Source of the DNA: Streptococcus gallinaceus
GTDB lineage: Bacteria; Bacillota; Bacilli; Lactobacillales; Streptococcaceae
Direction of reading: 5' to 3'
Assembly: GCF_024170225.1 (NCBI RefSeq)
Contig: NZ_JALJXU010000004.1
Span: 62,001-126,000 of the forward strand
DNA length: 64,000 nt
Shown here one piece after another: positions 36,345-44,407 of this stretch (the first letter of the stretch is position 1; each line of letters opens with the position of its first letter). The notes under the pieces are model-generated. The model was not told where the DNA came from. It did not search any database and was given only the letters and a program-made list of their open reading frames with translations. Made by a program: the position numbers and the translations under genes.

Positions 36345-38537
36345 ATGGAAAATGTAGTAGTTGCAGTACAAGATTTACCATCAGTTGTCATCAAGCGGGA
36401 TGGCCGTCGGGTGGCTTTTGACGAGGATAAGATTTACGAGGCTTTGCTGAAAGCGACTGCGGAAGTGGTTCCCATGTCTCCGTTAATGGAAGTGAAATTA
36501 AAGGGTATCTGTGACCGCGTTATCGCAGAGATTTCGGATCGCTTCCCACAAAATATCAAGATTTACGAGATTCAAAATATCGTGGAACACGAGCTCTTGC
36601 AGGCAAATGAATACGCCATTGCCAACGAGTATATCCATTATCGTACCAAGCGTGATTTTGAACGGGCAAAGGCGACCGATATCAATTTTACGATTGATAA
36701 ATTGCTCAACAAAGACCAGACTGTCGTCAACGAAAATGCTAACAAAGATAGCGACGTCTTTAACACGCAACGTGACTTGACCGCAGGCATTGTCGGTAAA
36801 TCGATCGGTCTAAAAATGTTGCCTGCCCATGTGGCTAATGCACATCAAAAGGGCGATATTCACTATCATGACTTGGATTATAGTCCGTATACGCCTATGA
36901 CCAACTGCTGTCTCATAGATTTCAAAGGCATGTTGGCCAACGGTTTTAAGATTGGGAATGCTGAGGTCGAGAGTCCCAAGTCTATCCAAACTGCGACAGC
37001 GCAAATCTCACAAATTATCGCAAATGTTGCCTCTAGTCAGTACGGTGGTTGTACTGCTGACCGAATTGATGAATTTTTAGCACCTTATGCGGAGCTGAAT
37101 TATCAGAAGCACCTCAAGGATGCGGAAGTTTGGGTGGCTGAGGATAAGCGGGAAGAGTATGCGCGTGCTAAGACGCGTAAAGATATCTATGATGCTATGC
37201 AGTCCTTAGAATATGAGATCAACACTCTCTTTACTTCCAATGGTCAAACGCCCTTCACCTCGCTCGGTTTTGGTCTTGGTACCAACTGGTTTGAGCGCGA
37301 GATTCAAAAAGCCATCTTGGAAATTCGGATTAAGGGATTGGGGTCAGAACACCGTACGGCTATCTTTCCGAAGTTGATTTTCACAGTTAAACGTGGACTC
37401 AATCTTGAGCCGGATTCGCCCAACTATGACATCAAACAATTAGCTTTGGAGTGCGCGACCAAGCGCATGTACCCAGACATGTTGTCCTATGATAAGATTA
37501 TTGACTTGACAGGTTCCTTTAAGGCACCTATGGGTTGTCGTTCATTTTTACAAGGCTGGAAGGATGAAAACGGCCTAGAAGTCAACTCTGGTCGAATGAA
37601 TCTTGGGGTTGTGACGGTCAATCTTCCACGAATCGCCTTGGAATCCAAAGGGGACATGGATAAGTTTTGGGATATTTTCAAGGAACGGATGGCAATTGCA
37701 AAAGATGCTCTGGTCTACCGTGTAGAACGTGTTAAAGAAGCGACGCCAGCCAACGCACCAATTTTGTATCAATACGGCGCATTTGGCAATCGCCTTGGGA
37801 AATACGACAACGTAGACGACCTCTTTAGACATCGTCGCGCAACGGTTTCGCTGGGCTATATCGGCCTTTACGAGGTGGCAACAGTCTTTTATGGTGGTGA
37901 TTGGGAGAAAAATGAGGTTGCAAAAGACTTCACCGTTGACATCGTTCGTCAGATGAAGGAACTCTGTGCGGATTGGTCTGATGAATACGATTATCACTTC
38001 TCGGTCTACTCAACGCCATCTGAAAGTTTGACAGACCGCTTCTGTCGCTTGGATGCGGAGAAATTTGGACCAGTTGCAGACATCACGGACAAGGAATATT
38101 ACACCAACTCTTTCCACTACGACGTGCGCAAGAATCCGACGCCATTTGAAAAATTGGACTTTGAAAAGGTGTATCCAGAAGCGGGTGCCAGTGGCGGCTT
38201 TATCCACTATTGCGAGTACCCTGTCTTGCAGCAAAATCCCAAAGCTTTGGAAGCCGTTTGGGACTATGCCTATGACCGTGTCGGTTATTTGGGAACCAAT
38301 ACACCGATTGATCGCTGTTACAAGTGCGATTTTGAAGGCGATTTTGAGCCAACAGAGCGTGGTTTTAAGTGCCCAAATTGTGGCAACACCGATCCTAAAA
38401 CCGTCGATGTGGTCAAACGTACCTGCGGCTATCTGGGCAATCCTCAGGCTCGTCCAATGGTAAACGGACGCCACAAGGAAATCTCAGCCCGTGTTAAACA
38501 CATGAATGGGTCAACGATTAAAACACCAGGAAATTAG
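36345..38537 (+). CDS. nrdD: anaerobic (class III) ribonucleoside-triphosphate reductase
   Basis: Oxygen-sensitive glycyl-radical enzyme that makes deoxyribonucleotides anaerobically, 730 aa. The N-terminal ATP-cone (about 12-105: VIKRDGRRVAFDEDKI) gives allosteric control. The zinc site is CYKCDFEG followed by CPNCGN. The glycyl radical motif RTCGYLGNP is near the C-terminus (Gly about 695). Two NrdR boxes sit in the promoter. It starts the operon nrdD, 43-aa protein, acetyltransferase, nrdG, a conserved streptococcal order. Confidence 0.97.
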   Translation: MENVVVAVQDLPSVVIKRDGRRVAFDEDKIYEALLKATAEVVPMSPLMEVKLKGICDRVIAEISDRFPQNIKIYEIQNIVEHELLQANEYAIANEYIHYRTKRDFERAKATDINFTIDKLLNKDQTVVNENANKDSDVFNTQRDLTAGIVGKSIGLKMLPAHVANAHQKGDIHYHDLDYSPYTPMTNCCLIDFKGMLANGFKIGNAEVESPKSIQTATAQISQIIANVASSQYGGCTADRIDEFLAPYAELNYQKHLKDAEVWVAEDKREEYARAKTRKDIYDAMQSLEYEINTLFTSNGQTPFTSLGFGLGTNWFEREIQKAILEIRIKGLGSEHRTAIFPKLIFTVKRGLNLEPDSPNYDIKQLALECATKRMYPDMLSYDKIIDLTGSFKAPMGCRSFLQGWKDENGLEVNSGRMNLGVVTVNLPRIALESKGDMDKFWDIFKERMAIAKDALVYRVERVKEATPANAPILYQYGAFGNRLGKYDNVDDLFRHRRATVSLGYIGLYEVATVFYGGDWEKNEVAKDFTVDIVRQMKELCADWSDEYDYHFSVYSTPSESLTDRFCRLDAEKFGPVADITDKEYYTNSFHYDVRKNPTPFEKLDFEKVYPEAGASGGFIHYCEYPVLQQNPKALEAVWDYAYDRVGYLGTNTPIDRCYKCDFEGDFEPTERGFKCPNCGNTDPKTVDVVKRTCGYLGNPQARPMVNGRHKEISARVKHMNGSTIKTPGN

Positions 38538-38542
38538 AGAAA

Positions 38543-38674
38543 ATGGGAAAATTTCAATTAGATTATAAAGGAATGCAGCGTGTGGAGAAGTTTCACGAGA
38601 AACACTCAACCGTCAAATCAGACAAAAAATCGCGCGTGCAAGAATTGCTGAAAAAAGCTGGAAAGAAAAAGTAA
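38543..38674 (+). CDS. 43-aa conserved small basic protein in the nrd operon
   Basis: Open frame starting five bases after the nrdD stop. The product begins MGKFQLDYKGMQRVEKFHEK and ends KKAGKKK. Its stop overlaps the ATG of the acetyltransferase gene (TAATG), so it is translationally coupled. A similar small gene lies at the same place between nrdD and the acetyltransferase in S. pneumoniae, as I recall. The function is unknown; the strong positive charge and tight coupling suggest a role tied to the operon, perhaps with NrdD or nucleic acid. Confidence 0.75.
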   Translation: MGKFQLDYKGMQRVEKFHEKHSTVKSDKKSRVQELLKKAGKKK

Positions 38675-39165
38675 TGGAACTACGTAGACCAACCTTGGCC
38701 GATAAAGAAGCCATTTTAGCCTTGATGCGGGCTTTTGAAGAAGCGGGATCCGCTCACGATGGTGGTTTCTGGGATGCGGACAACTTCGACTACGAAGCTT
38801 GGATTGCTGGCAATGCTGACGCGGAGATGGGGCTAAACATCCCTGAGGGCTGGGTGCCTGCTATCCAGTTTGTAGGATTTGTAGGCGAGGAAGCCATTGG
38901 TTTCCTCAGCCTCCGCTTGCGTTTGAATGACCATTTGCTCAACCATGGTGGGCATATTGGTTACTCAGTCAAGCCAGAAGCGCGTGGTAAAGGTTACGCC
39001 AAAGCTATGCTAGAACAAGGTATCAGCGCAGCTATGTCCAAAAACATCCAAAAGGTGCTGGTCACTTGTAGCGTGGACAATCCAGCCAGTCGAGCGGTGA
39101 TTATCGCTAATAGCGGTGTTTTTGAGGATGTCCGCGAGGGGACAGAAAGGTACTGGATAGGGTAA
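38674..39165 (+). CDS. GNAT family N-acetyltransferase of the nrdD operon
   Basis: 163-aa acetyltransferase of the GCN5-related fold. The acetyl-CoA loop reads VKPEARGKGYAKAML (about residues 103-117), the Q/RxxGxG/A motif. The substrate is unknown. It lies between nrdD and nrdG, overlapping the small gene upstream by one base. The same acetyltransferase is found in the nrdD-nrdG operon of other streptococci, so a link to anaerobic metabolism is possible but unproven. Confidence 0.88.
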   Translation: MELRRPTLADKEAILALMRAFEEAGSAHDGGFWDADNFDYEAWIAGNADAEMGLNIPEGWVPAIQFVGFVGEEAIGFLSLRLRLNDHLLNHGGHIGYSVKPEARGKGYAKAMLEQGISAAMSKNIQKVLVTCSVDNPASRAVIIANSGVFEDVREGTERYWIG

Positions 39166-39187
39166 TCTAGAGCAAAGGAGGAGTCAC

Positions 39188-39781
39188 ATGAACAATCCAC
39201 AGCCTCAGGAATGGAAGTCGTCTGAACTGAGTCAGGGGCGCATCATCGACTATAAGGCTTTTAACTTTGTGGATGGTGAAGGTGTGCGGAATTCGCTCTA
39301 TGTGGCGGGCTGTATGTTTCATTGTGAGGGTTGCTACAATGTAGCGACCTGGTCTTTCAAGGCGGGGATTCCTTACACCAAAGAACTGGAAGAGCAGATT
39401 ATGGCGGACTTGGCACAGCCTTATGTGCAGGGATTGACCTTGCTGGGTGGTGAGCCTTTTCTCAATACAGGTATTCTCTTGCCCTTGGTCAAGCGGATTC
39501 GCCGGGAATTGCCTGAAAAAGACATCTGGTCTTGGACAGGCTATATGTGGGAGGAGATGATGCTGGAGACCGATGACAAGCTAGAATTGTTGAATCTGAT
39601 TGATATTTTGGTAGATGGGCGCTTTGACCGCACCAAGAAAAATCTCATGTTGCAGTTCAGAGGGTCGTCCAATCAGCGCATTATTGATGTACAAAAATCG
39701 TTGGCACAGGGAGAAGTTGTCATCTGGGACAAACTCAATGATGGCAAGGCGAATTTTGAGCAAATCAAACGAGAAGAATGA
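39188..39781 (+). CDS. nrdG: anaerobic ribonucleotide reductase activating protein
   Basis: Radical SAM enzyme that generates the glycyl radical on NrdD. The iron-sulfur motif CMFHCEGC (C-x3-C-x2-C) is near residues 47-54, and LLGGEPFLN is the SAM-binding GGE motif. It has 197 aa and GGAGG before the ATG. It ends the nrdD operon; its stop codon touches the beginning of a dispersed repeat, and the operon terminator lies beyond that repeat. Confidence 0.96.
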   Translation: MNNPQPQEWKSSELSQGRIIDYKAFNFVDGEGVRNSLYVAGCMFHCEGCYNVATWSFKAGIPYTKELEEQIMADLAQPYVQGLTLLGGEPFLNTGILLPLVKRIRRELPEKDIWSWTGYMWEEMMLETDDKLELLNLIDILVDGRFDRTKKNLMLQFRGSSNQRIIDVQKSLAQGEVVIWDKLNDGKANFEQIKREE

Positions 39782-40018
39782 GCGTGGGACTCAATCGTGA
39801 TTTCACAGAAATCGATTTTGTTGACACTTGCTTTGCAAGCTCTATTTCCAGATTAAAAAGATCTCCCAGACCTTTTTAACCCATCACCGCACAGTTCAGT
39901 TGACTAGCTTTAAAGATCCAAGGAGGCTGGAGATAAGGTTAACAAAGTTAGCCTCAACTATTCGAAATTGCTTGCATAGCAAGGAATGAGAACATGTCAA
40001 CCTCTGCGTCAAACTGCT
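39782..40018 (-). repeat. dispersed intergenic repeat, copy A
   Basis: A noncoding element of about 237 bases that matches, in reverse orientation, the element at 51528-51763. Shared landmarks include GTGGGAC, AATCGTGATTTC and GAAATCGAT at one end, then CCGCACAG, GACTAGCTT, TTCGAAATTGCTTGC, AGCAAGGAATGAGA and CTGCGTC at the other. The middle part (about 39822-39885) differs between copies. It fills the gap between nrdG and its terminator. No open frame is seen in it. Confidence 0.8.
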
Positions 40019-40034
40019 AAAATTATAAAAAATC

Positions 40035-40067
40035 AAGAACCCAGGACTGAGTCCCAGGTTCTTTTTT
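40035..40067 (+). terminator. terminator of the nrdD operon
   Basis: AGAACCCAGGAC-tga-GTCCCAGGTTCT stem followed by TTTTT. It is almost the same sequence as the malP terminator at 18641. Confidence 0.85.
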
Positions 40068-40079
40068 CTATTTAAAATA

Positions 40080-40088
40080 TGGTATAAT
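40080..40088 (+). promoter_or_regulatory. glf promoter, extended -10
   Basis: TGgTATAAT, 31 bases before the glf ATG. Confidence 0.55.
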
Positions 40089-40118
40089 GGCATGGCGATA
40101 GAAGAAAGAGAGAAGAAA

Positions 40119-41222
40119 ATGTACGATTATTTGATTGTTGGTGCGGGTTTGTCGGGAGCAATTTTTGCCTATGAGGCGACTAAGCGCGGGAAAAAGGTTA
40201 AGGTGATTGACAAGCGCAACCATATCGGTGGCAATATCTACTGTGAAAATGTTGAAGGAATTAACGTTCACAAGTACGGAGCACATATCTTCCATACGTC
40301 CAATCAGGCAATCTGGGATTACGTTAATCAATTTACGGAATTTAATCACTATATCAACTCTCCAGTGGCTAATTATCAAGGAAAACTCTACAATCTTCCT
40401 TTCAATATGAATACATTTTATGCTATGTGGGGAACCAAGACGCCGCAAGAGGTCAAGGATAAAATTGCAGAACAGACAGCGCATTTACAGGATACGGAGC
40501 CCAAAAACTTGGAGGAACAAGCCATCAAGTTGATTGGTCAAGATGTCTATCAGACCTTGATTAAGGGCTATACAGAAAAGCAATGGGGCCGCTCTGCGAC
40601 AGATTTGCCGCCATTTATCATCAAGCGTCTGCCTGTTCGATTCACATTTGACAATAACTACTTCAACGACCGCTACCAAGGGATCCCAATCGGTGGCTAC
40701 AATGTCATCATCGAAAAGATGCTGGAAGGCATTGACTTAGAGCTGGAGGTGGATTTTTTTGCTCACCGTGCTGACTTGGAAGCCAGCGCTGAAAAAGTTG
40801 TTTTTACAGGTATGATTGACCAGTATTTTGACTATGAGTTTGGGCAGTTGGAGTACCGTGGTTTGCATTTTGAGCACGAAGTATTGGATATGGAAAATTT
40901 CCAAGGAAATGCAGTTGTCAACTATACAGAAGGTGAAGTGCCCTATACACGGATTATCGAGCACAAGCATTTTGAGTTTGGGACGCAGCCAAAGACGGTC
41001 ATCACTCGCGAATACCCTGCTGATTGGAAACGTGGGGACGAGCCCTATTATCCAATCAATGATGCGACAAACAACGCCATCTATGCTTGCTATCAAGAAA
41101 AAGCGACAGCCATGAGGGACAAGGTCATCTTCTGTGGCCGCTTGGCGGATTACAAATACTACGACATGCACGCAGTCATCGAACGCGCGCTGAATGTTGT
41201 AAAAGAAGAATTCGGAGAATAA
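40119..41222 (+). CDS. glf: UDP-galactopyranose mutase
   Basis: FAD enzyme that interconverts UDP-galactopyranose and UDP-galactofuranose, providing galactofuranose for surface glycans. The dinucleotide-binding motif GAGLSGAIFAYEA is at the N-terminus, and RNHIGGNIY and FHTSNQAIWDYV are family signatures. The C-terminal GRLADYKYYDMH is also conserved. The start is ATG 40119; nine earlier in-frame codons overlap the promoter. It has 367 aa. The gene stands alone, with its own promoter and terminator and no capsule genes around it, so its product must serve glycan genes elsewhere. Confidence 0.95.
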   Translation: MYDYLIVGAGLSGAIFAYEATKRGKKVKVIDKRNHIGGNIYCENVEGINVHKYGAHIFHTSNQAIWDYVNQFTEFNHYINSPVANYQGKLYNLPFNMNTFYAMWGTKTPQEVKDKIAEQTAHLQDTEPKNLEEQAIKLIGQDVYQTLIKGYTEKQWGRSATDLPPFIIKRLPVRFTFDNNYFNDRYQGIPIGGYNVIIEKMLEGIDLELEVDFFAHRADLEASAEKVVFTGMIDQYFDYEFGQLEYRGLHFEHEVLDMENFQGNAVVNYTEGEVPYTRIIEHKHFEFGTQPKTVITREYPADWKRGDEPYYPINDATNNAIYACYQEKATAMRDKVIFCGRLADYKYYDMHAVIERALNVVKEEFGE

Positions 41223-41238
41223 AAGGCATTGAATATAA

Positions 41239-41273
41239 AAATGAAGCTAGTGCAGAACTTAGCTTCATTTTTT
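41239..41273 (+). terminator. glf terminator
   Basis: AATGAAGCTA-gtgcagaact-TAGCTTCATT stem followed by TTTT. Confidence 0.9.
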
Positions 41274-41328
41274 AGTTACACAAAGTTTGTGTCATCAAGT
41301 TACTTGAACAAATTTACTTCAGATAAGC

Positions 41329-41355
41329 AAAAAAGCCCGACAAATCAGGCTTTTC
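41329..41355 (-). terminator. terminator of the structured RNA / tRNA-Lys unit
   Basis: On the minus strand AAGCCTGA-tttg-TCGGGCTT followed by TTTT, 15 bases after the tRNA. Confidence 0.85.
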
Positions 41356-41369
41356 CTCATGTTCAACAA

Positions 41370-41442
41370 TGCCCCCTGCAGGGCTCGAACCTGCGACCCA
41401 TAGATTAAGAGTCTACTGCTCTACCAACTGAGCTAAGGAGGC
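41370..41442 (-). tRNA. tRNA-Lys (anticodon CTT)
   Basis: A 73-base cloverleaf on the minus strand. Acceptor arms are GCCTCCT and AGGGGGC, the D arm is AGCTCAGTTGGTAGAGC, the anticodon loop CTCTTAA has a CTT anticodon, and the T arm is GCAGGTTCGAGCCCTGC. CCA is not encoded. It is probably co-transcribed with the structured RNA just upstream. Confidence 0.95.
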
Positions 41443-41449
41443 TAAAAAG

Positions 41450-41643
41450 CTGTATTGGTACCGGTGACCCGTGATTTGTATTGATCCCGCACGCTTATAA
41501 GCAGGTGGGCAACGCGTTTCTGACTTAGTCGCTTCCGTGTGAGACGGCCTGCATACTGCCAGAAAACCTTAGTTTCCCTAGTAATACAAAAATAGTCGGT
41601 CAACACTTAGATACGGATTCGTATACCACAGCATTTATTCTGT
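41450..41643 (-). ncRNA. ssrS: probable 6S RNA
   Basis: Noncoding stretch of about 195 bases with its own promoter, lying between rarA and tRNA-Lys. It folds as a long rod: TGACC and TTTGTATT near the 5' side pair with AATACAAA and GGTCA near the 3' side. An inner stem (TATGCAGG with CCTGCTTATA) closes the top, and a large internal loop lies between the two. This closing-stem, central-bubble, apical-stem layout and the length fit 6S RNA, which sequesters the housekeeping RNA polymerase. Association of 6S with rarA in Firmicutes is something I recall, not checked. Boundaries are estimated from the promoter and the tRNA. Confidence 0.6.
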
Positions 41644-41649
41644 ACATTT

Positions 41650-41677
41650 ATCTTATCACAATTTCTAAAAAATTCAA
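41650..41677 (-). promoter_or_regulatory. promoter of the 6S-like RNA
   Basis: TTGAAT (41672-41677), 16 bases, TAAGAT (41650-41655), with TG one base before the -10 (extended -10). Start expected near 41643. Confidence 0.65.
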
Positions 41678-41721
41678 GAGGAAAAATGAAAAATTGGAAA
41701 CGGTCTCAATCAAAATCTGTC

Positions 41722-43014
41722 TCATCCCTTGGCAGAACTAGATTTTCCAGCTTTCAAATTTTTTATTTTTTCTTGTGTCAAACCAAGTGCACGCTCGTAT
41801 TTTCCAGTTTCATTGGCAGAGAAGTAGTGAGCAGTTTTTATCTTATCAGGCAGGTATTGCTGGTCAACCCATTTTTCCGGATAGGAATGCGGGTAGAGGT
41901 AGGTTTGGGCATTGCCCAACTCCTTGCTGTCAGCATAATGTCCGTCGCGTAAGTGACGTGGAATAGGGAGATTTCCAGATTTTCGTAGGTCGGCTAGTGC
42001 GGCATCCATGGCTAGATAGGCTGAGTTGGACTTGGGCGAAAGCGCCAGATCAATGACAACATTGGCAATGAGGATACGTGCTTCTGGGAAGCCGATTTTT
42101 TGTGCCGCATCAAGGGCGGTCACGGTGTGTATCTGTGCTTCGGGATTGGCCAGGCCAATATCCTCATAGGCGATGACCGTTAGCCTGCGGGCCAAGCTCG
42201 GTAAATCTCCTGCCTCCACCAAACGTGCAGCATAGTGCAGACTGGCATCCACATCGGAGCCGCGAATGGATTTTTGCAGGGCAGAGAGGACGTCGTAGTG
42301 CCCATCGCCATCTTTGTCCATGGTAATGTAGCTGCGCTGCAGGGAATTTTCCATGATATCCAGCGTGATGTGTCGCCTTCCGTCGGCATCTTCAGGAGTT
42401 GAGAGAACGGCTAGGTCTAGCGAGTTATAGGCAGACCGCAGGTCACCGTTGGTAGCTGTCGCGATAAAATCAAGTGCTTCTTCGTCCAAGATAACCTCAA
42501 ATGTAAAGCCACGTTCCTTGTCGTCAAGCACGTTCTGAACTGCTTTTTTGACGTCTTCGTTGGAGAGGGGCTCTAGCTCGAAAATCTGTACTCGCGAGCG
42601 GATGGCAGGCGTTACGGAGAAAAATGGATTTTCAGTGGTAGCACCAATCATGATGATGTTGCCATTCTCCAAGAGAGGAAGCAGAAAGTCTTGTTTGGTC
42701 TTGTCTAGGCGGTGAATTTCATCGAGGAGAAGGACGAGGACGCCTGAAAATTTAGCTTCTTCTGCGATTTCTTGTAGGCGTTTTTTGGTGTCAGTAGTGG
42801 CATTGAAGGTCCGAAAGGCATACTGAGTGGTGCCTGCGATAGCTGATGCAATGGACGTTTTTCCGATACCAGGAGGCCCATAGAGAATCATGGAAGACAG
42901 ACGATTGGCCTCCACCATACGGCGGATAATTTTTCCAGCACCTACCAGATGAGTCTGTCCAATGACTTCATCAATAGTCCGAGGGCGCATCCGAAGAGCG
43001 AGATTATCAAGCAT
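41722..43014 (-). CDS. rarA: replication-associated recombination ATPase RarA (MgsA)
   Basis: AAA+ ATPase related to clamp loaders that acts at stalled replication forks, 430 aa. Walker A YGPPGIGKTS is near residues 45-54, Walker B is LLLDEIHRLDK, and sensor regions follow. The C-terminal tetramerisation domain includes FPEARI and NSAYLAMDAAL. It overlaps the upstream acetyltransferase gene by eight bases and is translationally coupled to it. Confidence 0.95.
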   Translation of the reverse strand: MLDNLALRMRPRTIDEVIGQTHLVGAGKIIRRMVEANRLSSMILYGPPGIGKTSIASAIAGTTQYAFRTFNATTDTKKRLQEIAEEAKFSGVLVLLLDEIHRLDKTKQDFLLPLLENGNIIMIGATTENPFFSVTPAIRSRVQIFELEPLSNEDVKKAVQNVLDDKERGFTFEVILDEEALDFIATATNGDLRSAYNSLDLAVLSTPEDADGRRHITLDIMENSLQRSYITMDKDGDGHYDVLSALQKSIRGSDVDASLHYAARLVEAGDLPSLARRLTVIAYEDIGLANPEAQIHTVTALDAAQKIGFPEARILIANVVIDLALSPKSNSAYLAMDAALADLRKSGNLPIPRHLRDGHYADSKELGNAQTYLYPHSYPEKWVDQQYLPDKIKTAHYFSANETGKYERALGLTQEKIKNLKAGKSSSAKG

Positions 43015-43498
43015 GGTCTTCTCCTATCCATTTTCCAAAAATCAAGCCGTCGACATACTGCCCTTCTAGGTAGAAATGGTCGGTGAGACAGGCTTCAACT
43101 TGAAAACCATAGTTTTCATAAAAAGCGACAGCTTCGGGACTTGTCCCCATGACATGCATGGCAATTTTTTTGTAGCCAAGTTCTGTGGCACGAGTCAAAA
43201 AACTCTCCATCAATGCTCTACCAATGCCCTGAACACGGGATGGTTCTGCCACGAGGATGCCAAATATCAGAACGTGTTTTCCTGATTCAAAAGGGTAAAA
43301 AGGAGAGTAGTCTAAGGCTCCGACCATGTGATTATCGATTTCTGCGACTAGGGTATTTCCCTGATTCTTCAGCGATTTGCTTACTTGTTCGACGGTGAAT
43401 ATCCGCTGATAGACGGGAGAAGTCTGCACTGTCCAGCCAGTATTTTGCAGGTGGACATAAGCCTCTAGGTCACTGTCCGTGATTTCTCTTATCCTCAT
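43007..43498 (-). CDS. GNAT family N-acetyltransferase
   Basis: 163-aa acetyltransferase; the cofactor loop reads EPSRVQGIGRALMES (about residues 84-98). The substrate is unknown. AGGGAG six bases before ATG 43498 fixes the start, so the longer frame from a TTG is rejected. It overlaps rarA by eight bases, and the two share a promoter in the AT-rich gap at 43515-43545. Confidence 0.87.
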   Translation of the reverse strand: MRIREITDSDLEAYVHLQNTGWTVQTSPVYQRIFTVEQVSKSLKNQGNTLVAEIDNHMVGALDYSPFYPFESGKHVLIFGILVAEPSRVQGIGRALMESFLTRATELGYKKIAMHVMGTSPEAVAFYENYGFQVEACLTDHFYLEGQYVDGLIFGKWIGEDHA

Positions 43499-43561
43499 GT
43501 TTTTCTCCCTCAATCATGTTATAATAAAATTATACTATAAATTAGAAAAGAGAGTTGAGAA

Positions 43562-44032
43562 ATGGCTAAATTTGGATTTTTATCAGTATTAGAAGAGGAG
43601 TTGGAGAAGCACTTAGACTTTGACTTCGCCATGAATTGGGACAAGAAAAACCATGCGGTAGAGGTGACGTTTGTCCTCGAAGCGCAAAATCAATCAGAAG
43701 TGGAAACCGTTGATGAAGCGGGGGAAGTCTCAGCAGAAGACATCATTTTTGAAGATTATGTGCTCTTTTACAACCCTGAAAAGACAAAATTTGATGCGGA
43801 AGATTATTTAGTAGCCGTACCTTATGAGCCAAAAAAAGGTTTATCGCGTGAATTTTTAGCCTACTTTTCTCAAATATTAAACGACGTCGCAACAGAAGGA
43901 CTCAGCGACCTTATGGACTTCTTGCGTGACGATACCATCCCAGAATTTGGTCTCAACTGGGATGCAGAAACTTTTGAAAAAGGCAGAGCTGAGTTGACGG
44001 AGACGGAGTTTTACGGGTATCCGAGGTATTGA
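43562..44032 (+). CDS. DUF3013 family protein
   Basis: Acidic cytoplasmic protein of 156 aa, family DUF3013, known mainly from streptococci and relatives; no function is assigned. MAKFGFLSVLEEELEKHLD and the aromatic-rich tail (EFYGYPRY) are typical. A conserved neighbourhood with prmA and rsmE is usual. It is divergent from the acetyltransferase-rarA pair; the start follows GAGTTGAGAA, a weak site. Confidence 0.8.
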   Translation: MAKFGFLSVLEEELEKHLDFDFAMNWDKKNHAVEVTFVLEAQNQSEVETVDEAGEVSAEDIIFEDYVLFYNPEKTKFDAEDYLVAVPYEPKKGLSREFLAYFSQILNDVATEGLSDLMDFLRDDTIPEFGLNWDAETFEKGRAELTETEFYGYPRY

Positions 44033-44033
44033 G

Positions 44034-44381
44034 ATGAGGTACTATTCATTAGTTTCAGAATTATCTATTTCAAATTGGGAAAAGTCCCGATATTTTTACT
44101 GTGAATTGTTGCATTTATCAGAACTATATGAAAATAGAGAAAGCGGTTTACACGTTCTCTCGAATGCATGGGAAGATTCTCAAATTGGAATAGTCAGGTT
44201 GGTGGAAAAAATTAGTGTTGAGCCGGTACAACAAAATGTCAAGTTAACCATCTGTTTGGGACGCACTTATCAATATTTACCTGCAACTCTTGATAAGGAA
44301 AAGTATCCATATCACTATGACGATGATAGGAGGCTTTGTGTCTATGATCCAGATGGTTATTATTGGGGAATATGTGATTGA
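44034..44381 (+). CDS. VOC (glyoxalase/bleomycin-resistance)-like protein
   Basis: 115-aa protein that looks like a single VOC module: SISNWEKSRYFYCELLHL at the start matches the usual D-x-S-x-x-FY-x-x-LL opening, and YDPDGYYWGI matches the closing DPDGY-W motif. Metal ligands are not obvious, so it may bind a ligand rather than catalyse. The ATG is one base after the preceding stop, so the two are coupled. Its base composition is a little more AT-rich than its neighbours. Confidence 0.65.
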   Translation: MRYYSLVSELSISNWEKSRYFYCELLHLSELYENRESGLHVLSNAWEDSQIGIVRLVEKISVEPVQQNVKLTICLGRTYQYLPATLDKEKYPYHYDDDRRLCVYDPDGYYWGICD

Positions 44382-44407
44382 TTTTATAGAAATTAGAGAG
44401 GTATTTT

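Noticed and set aside
38674-39165. Considered this acetyltransferase as a ribosomal protein acetylase (Rim type)
   Set aside because: Only the general cofactor loop is conserved; nothing in the sequence sets the substrate.
41619-41630. TACGAATC on the minus strand, resembling a ComX box
   Set aside because: Last base differs and it forms the arm of a hairpin (ATACG/CGTAT) in the 6S-like RNA.
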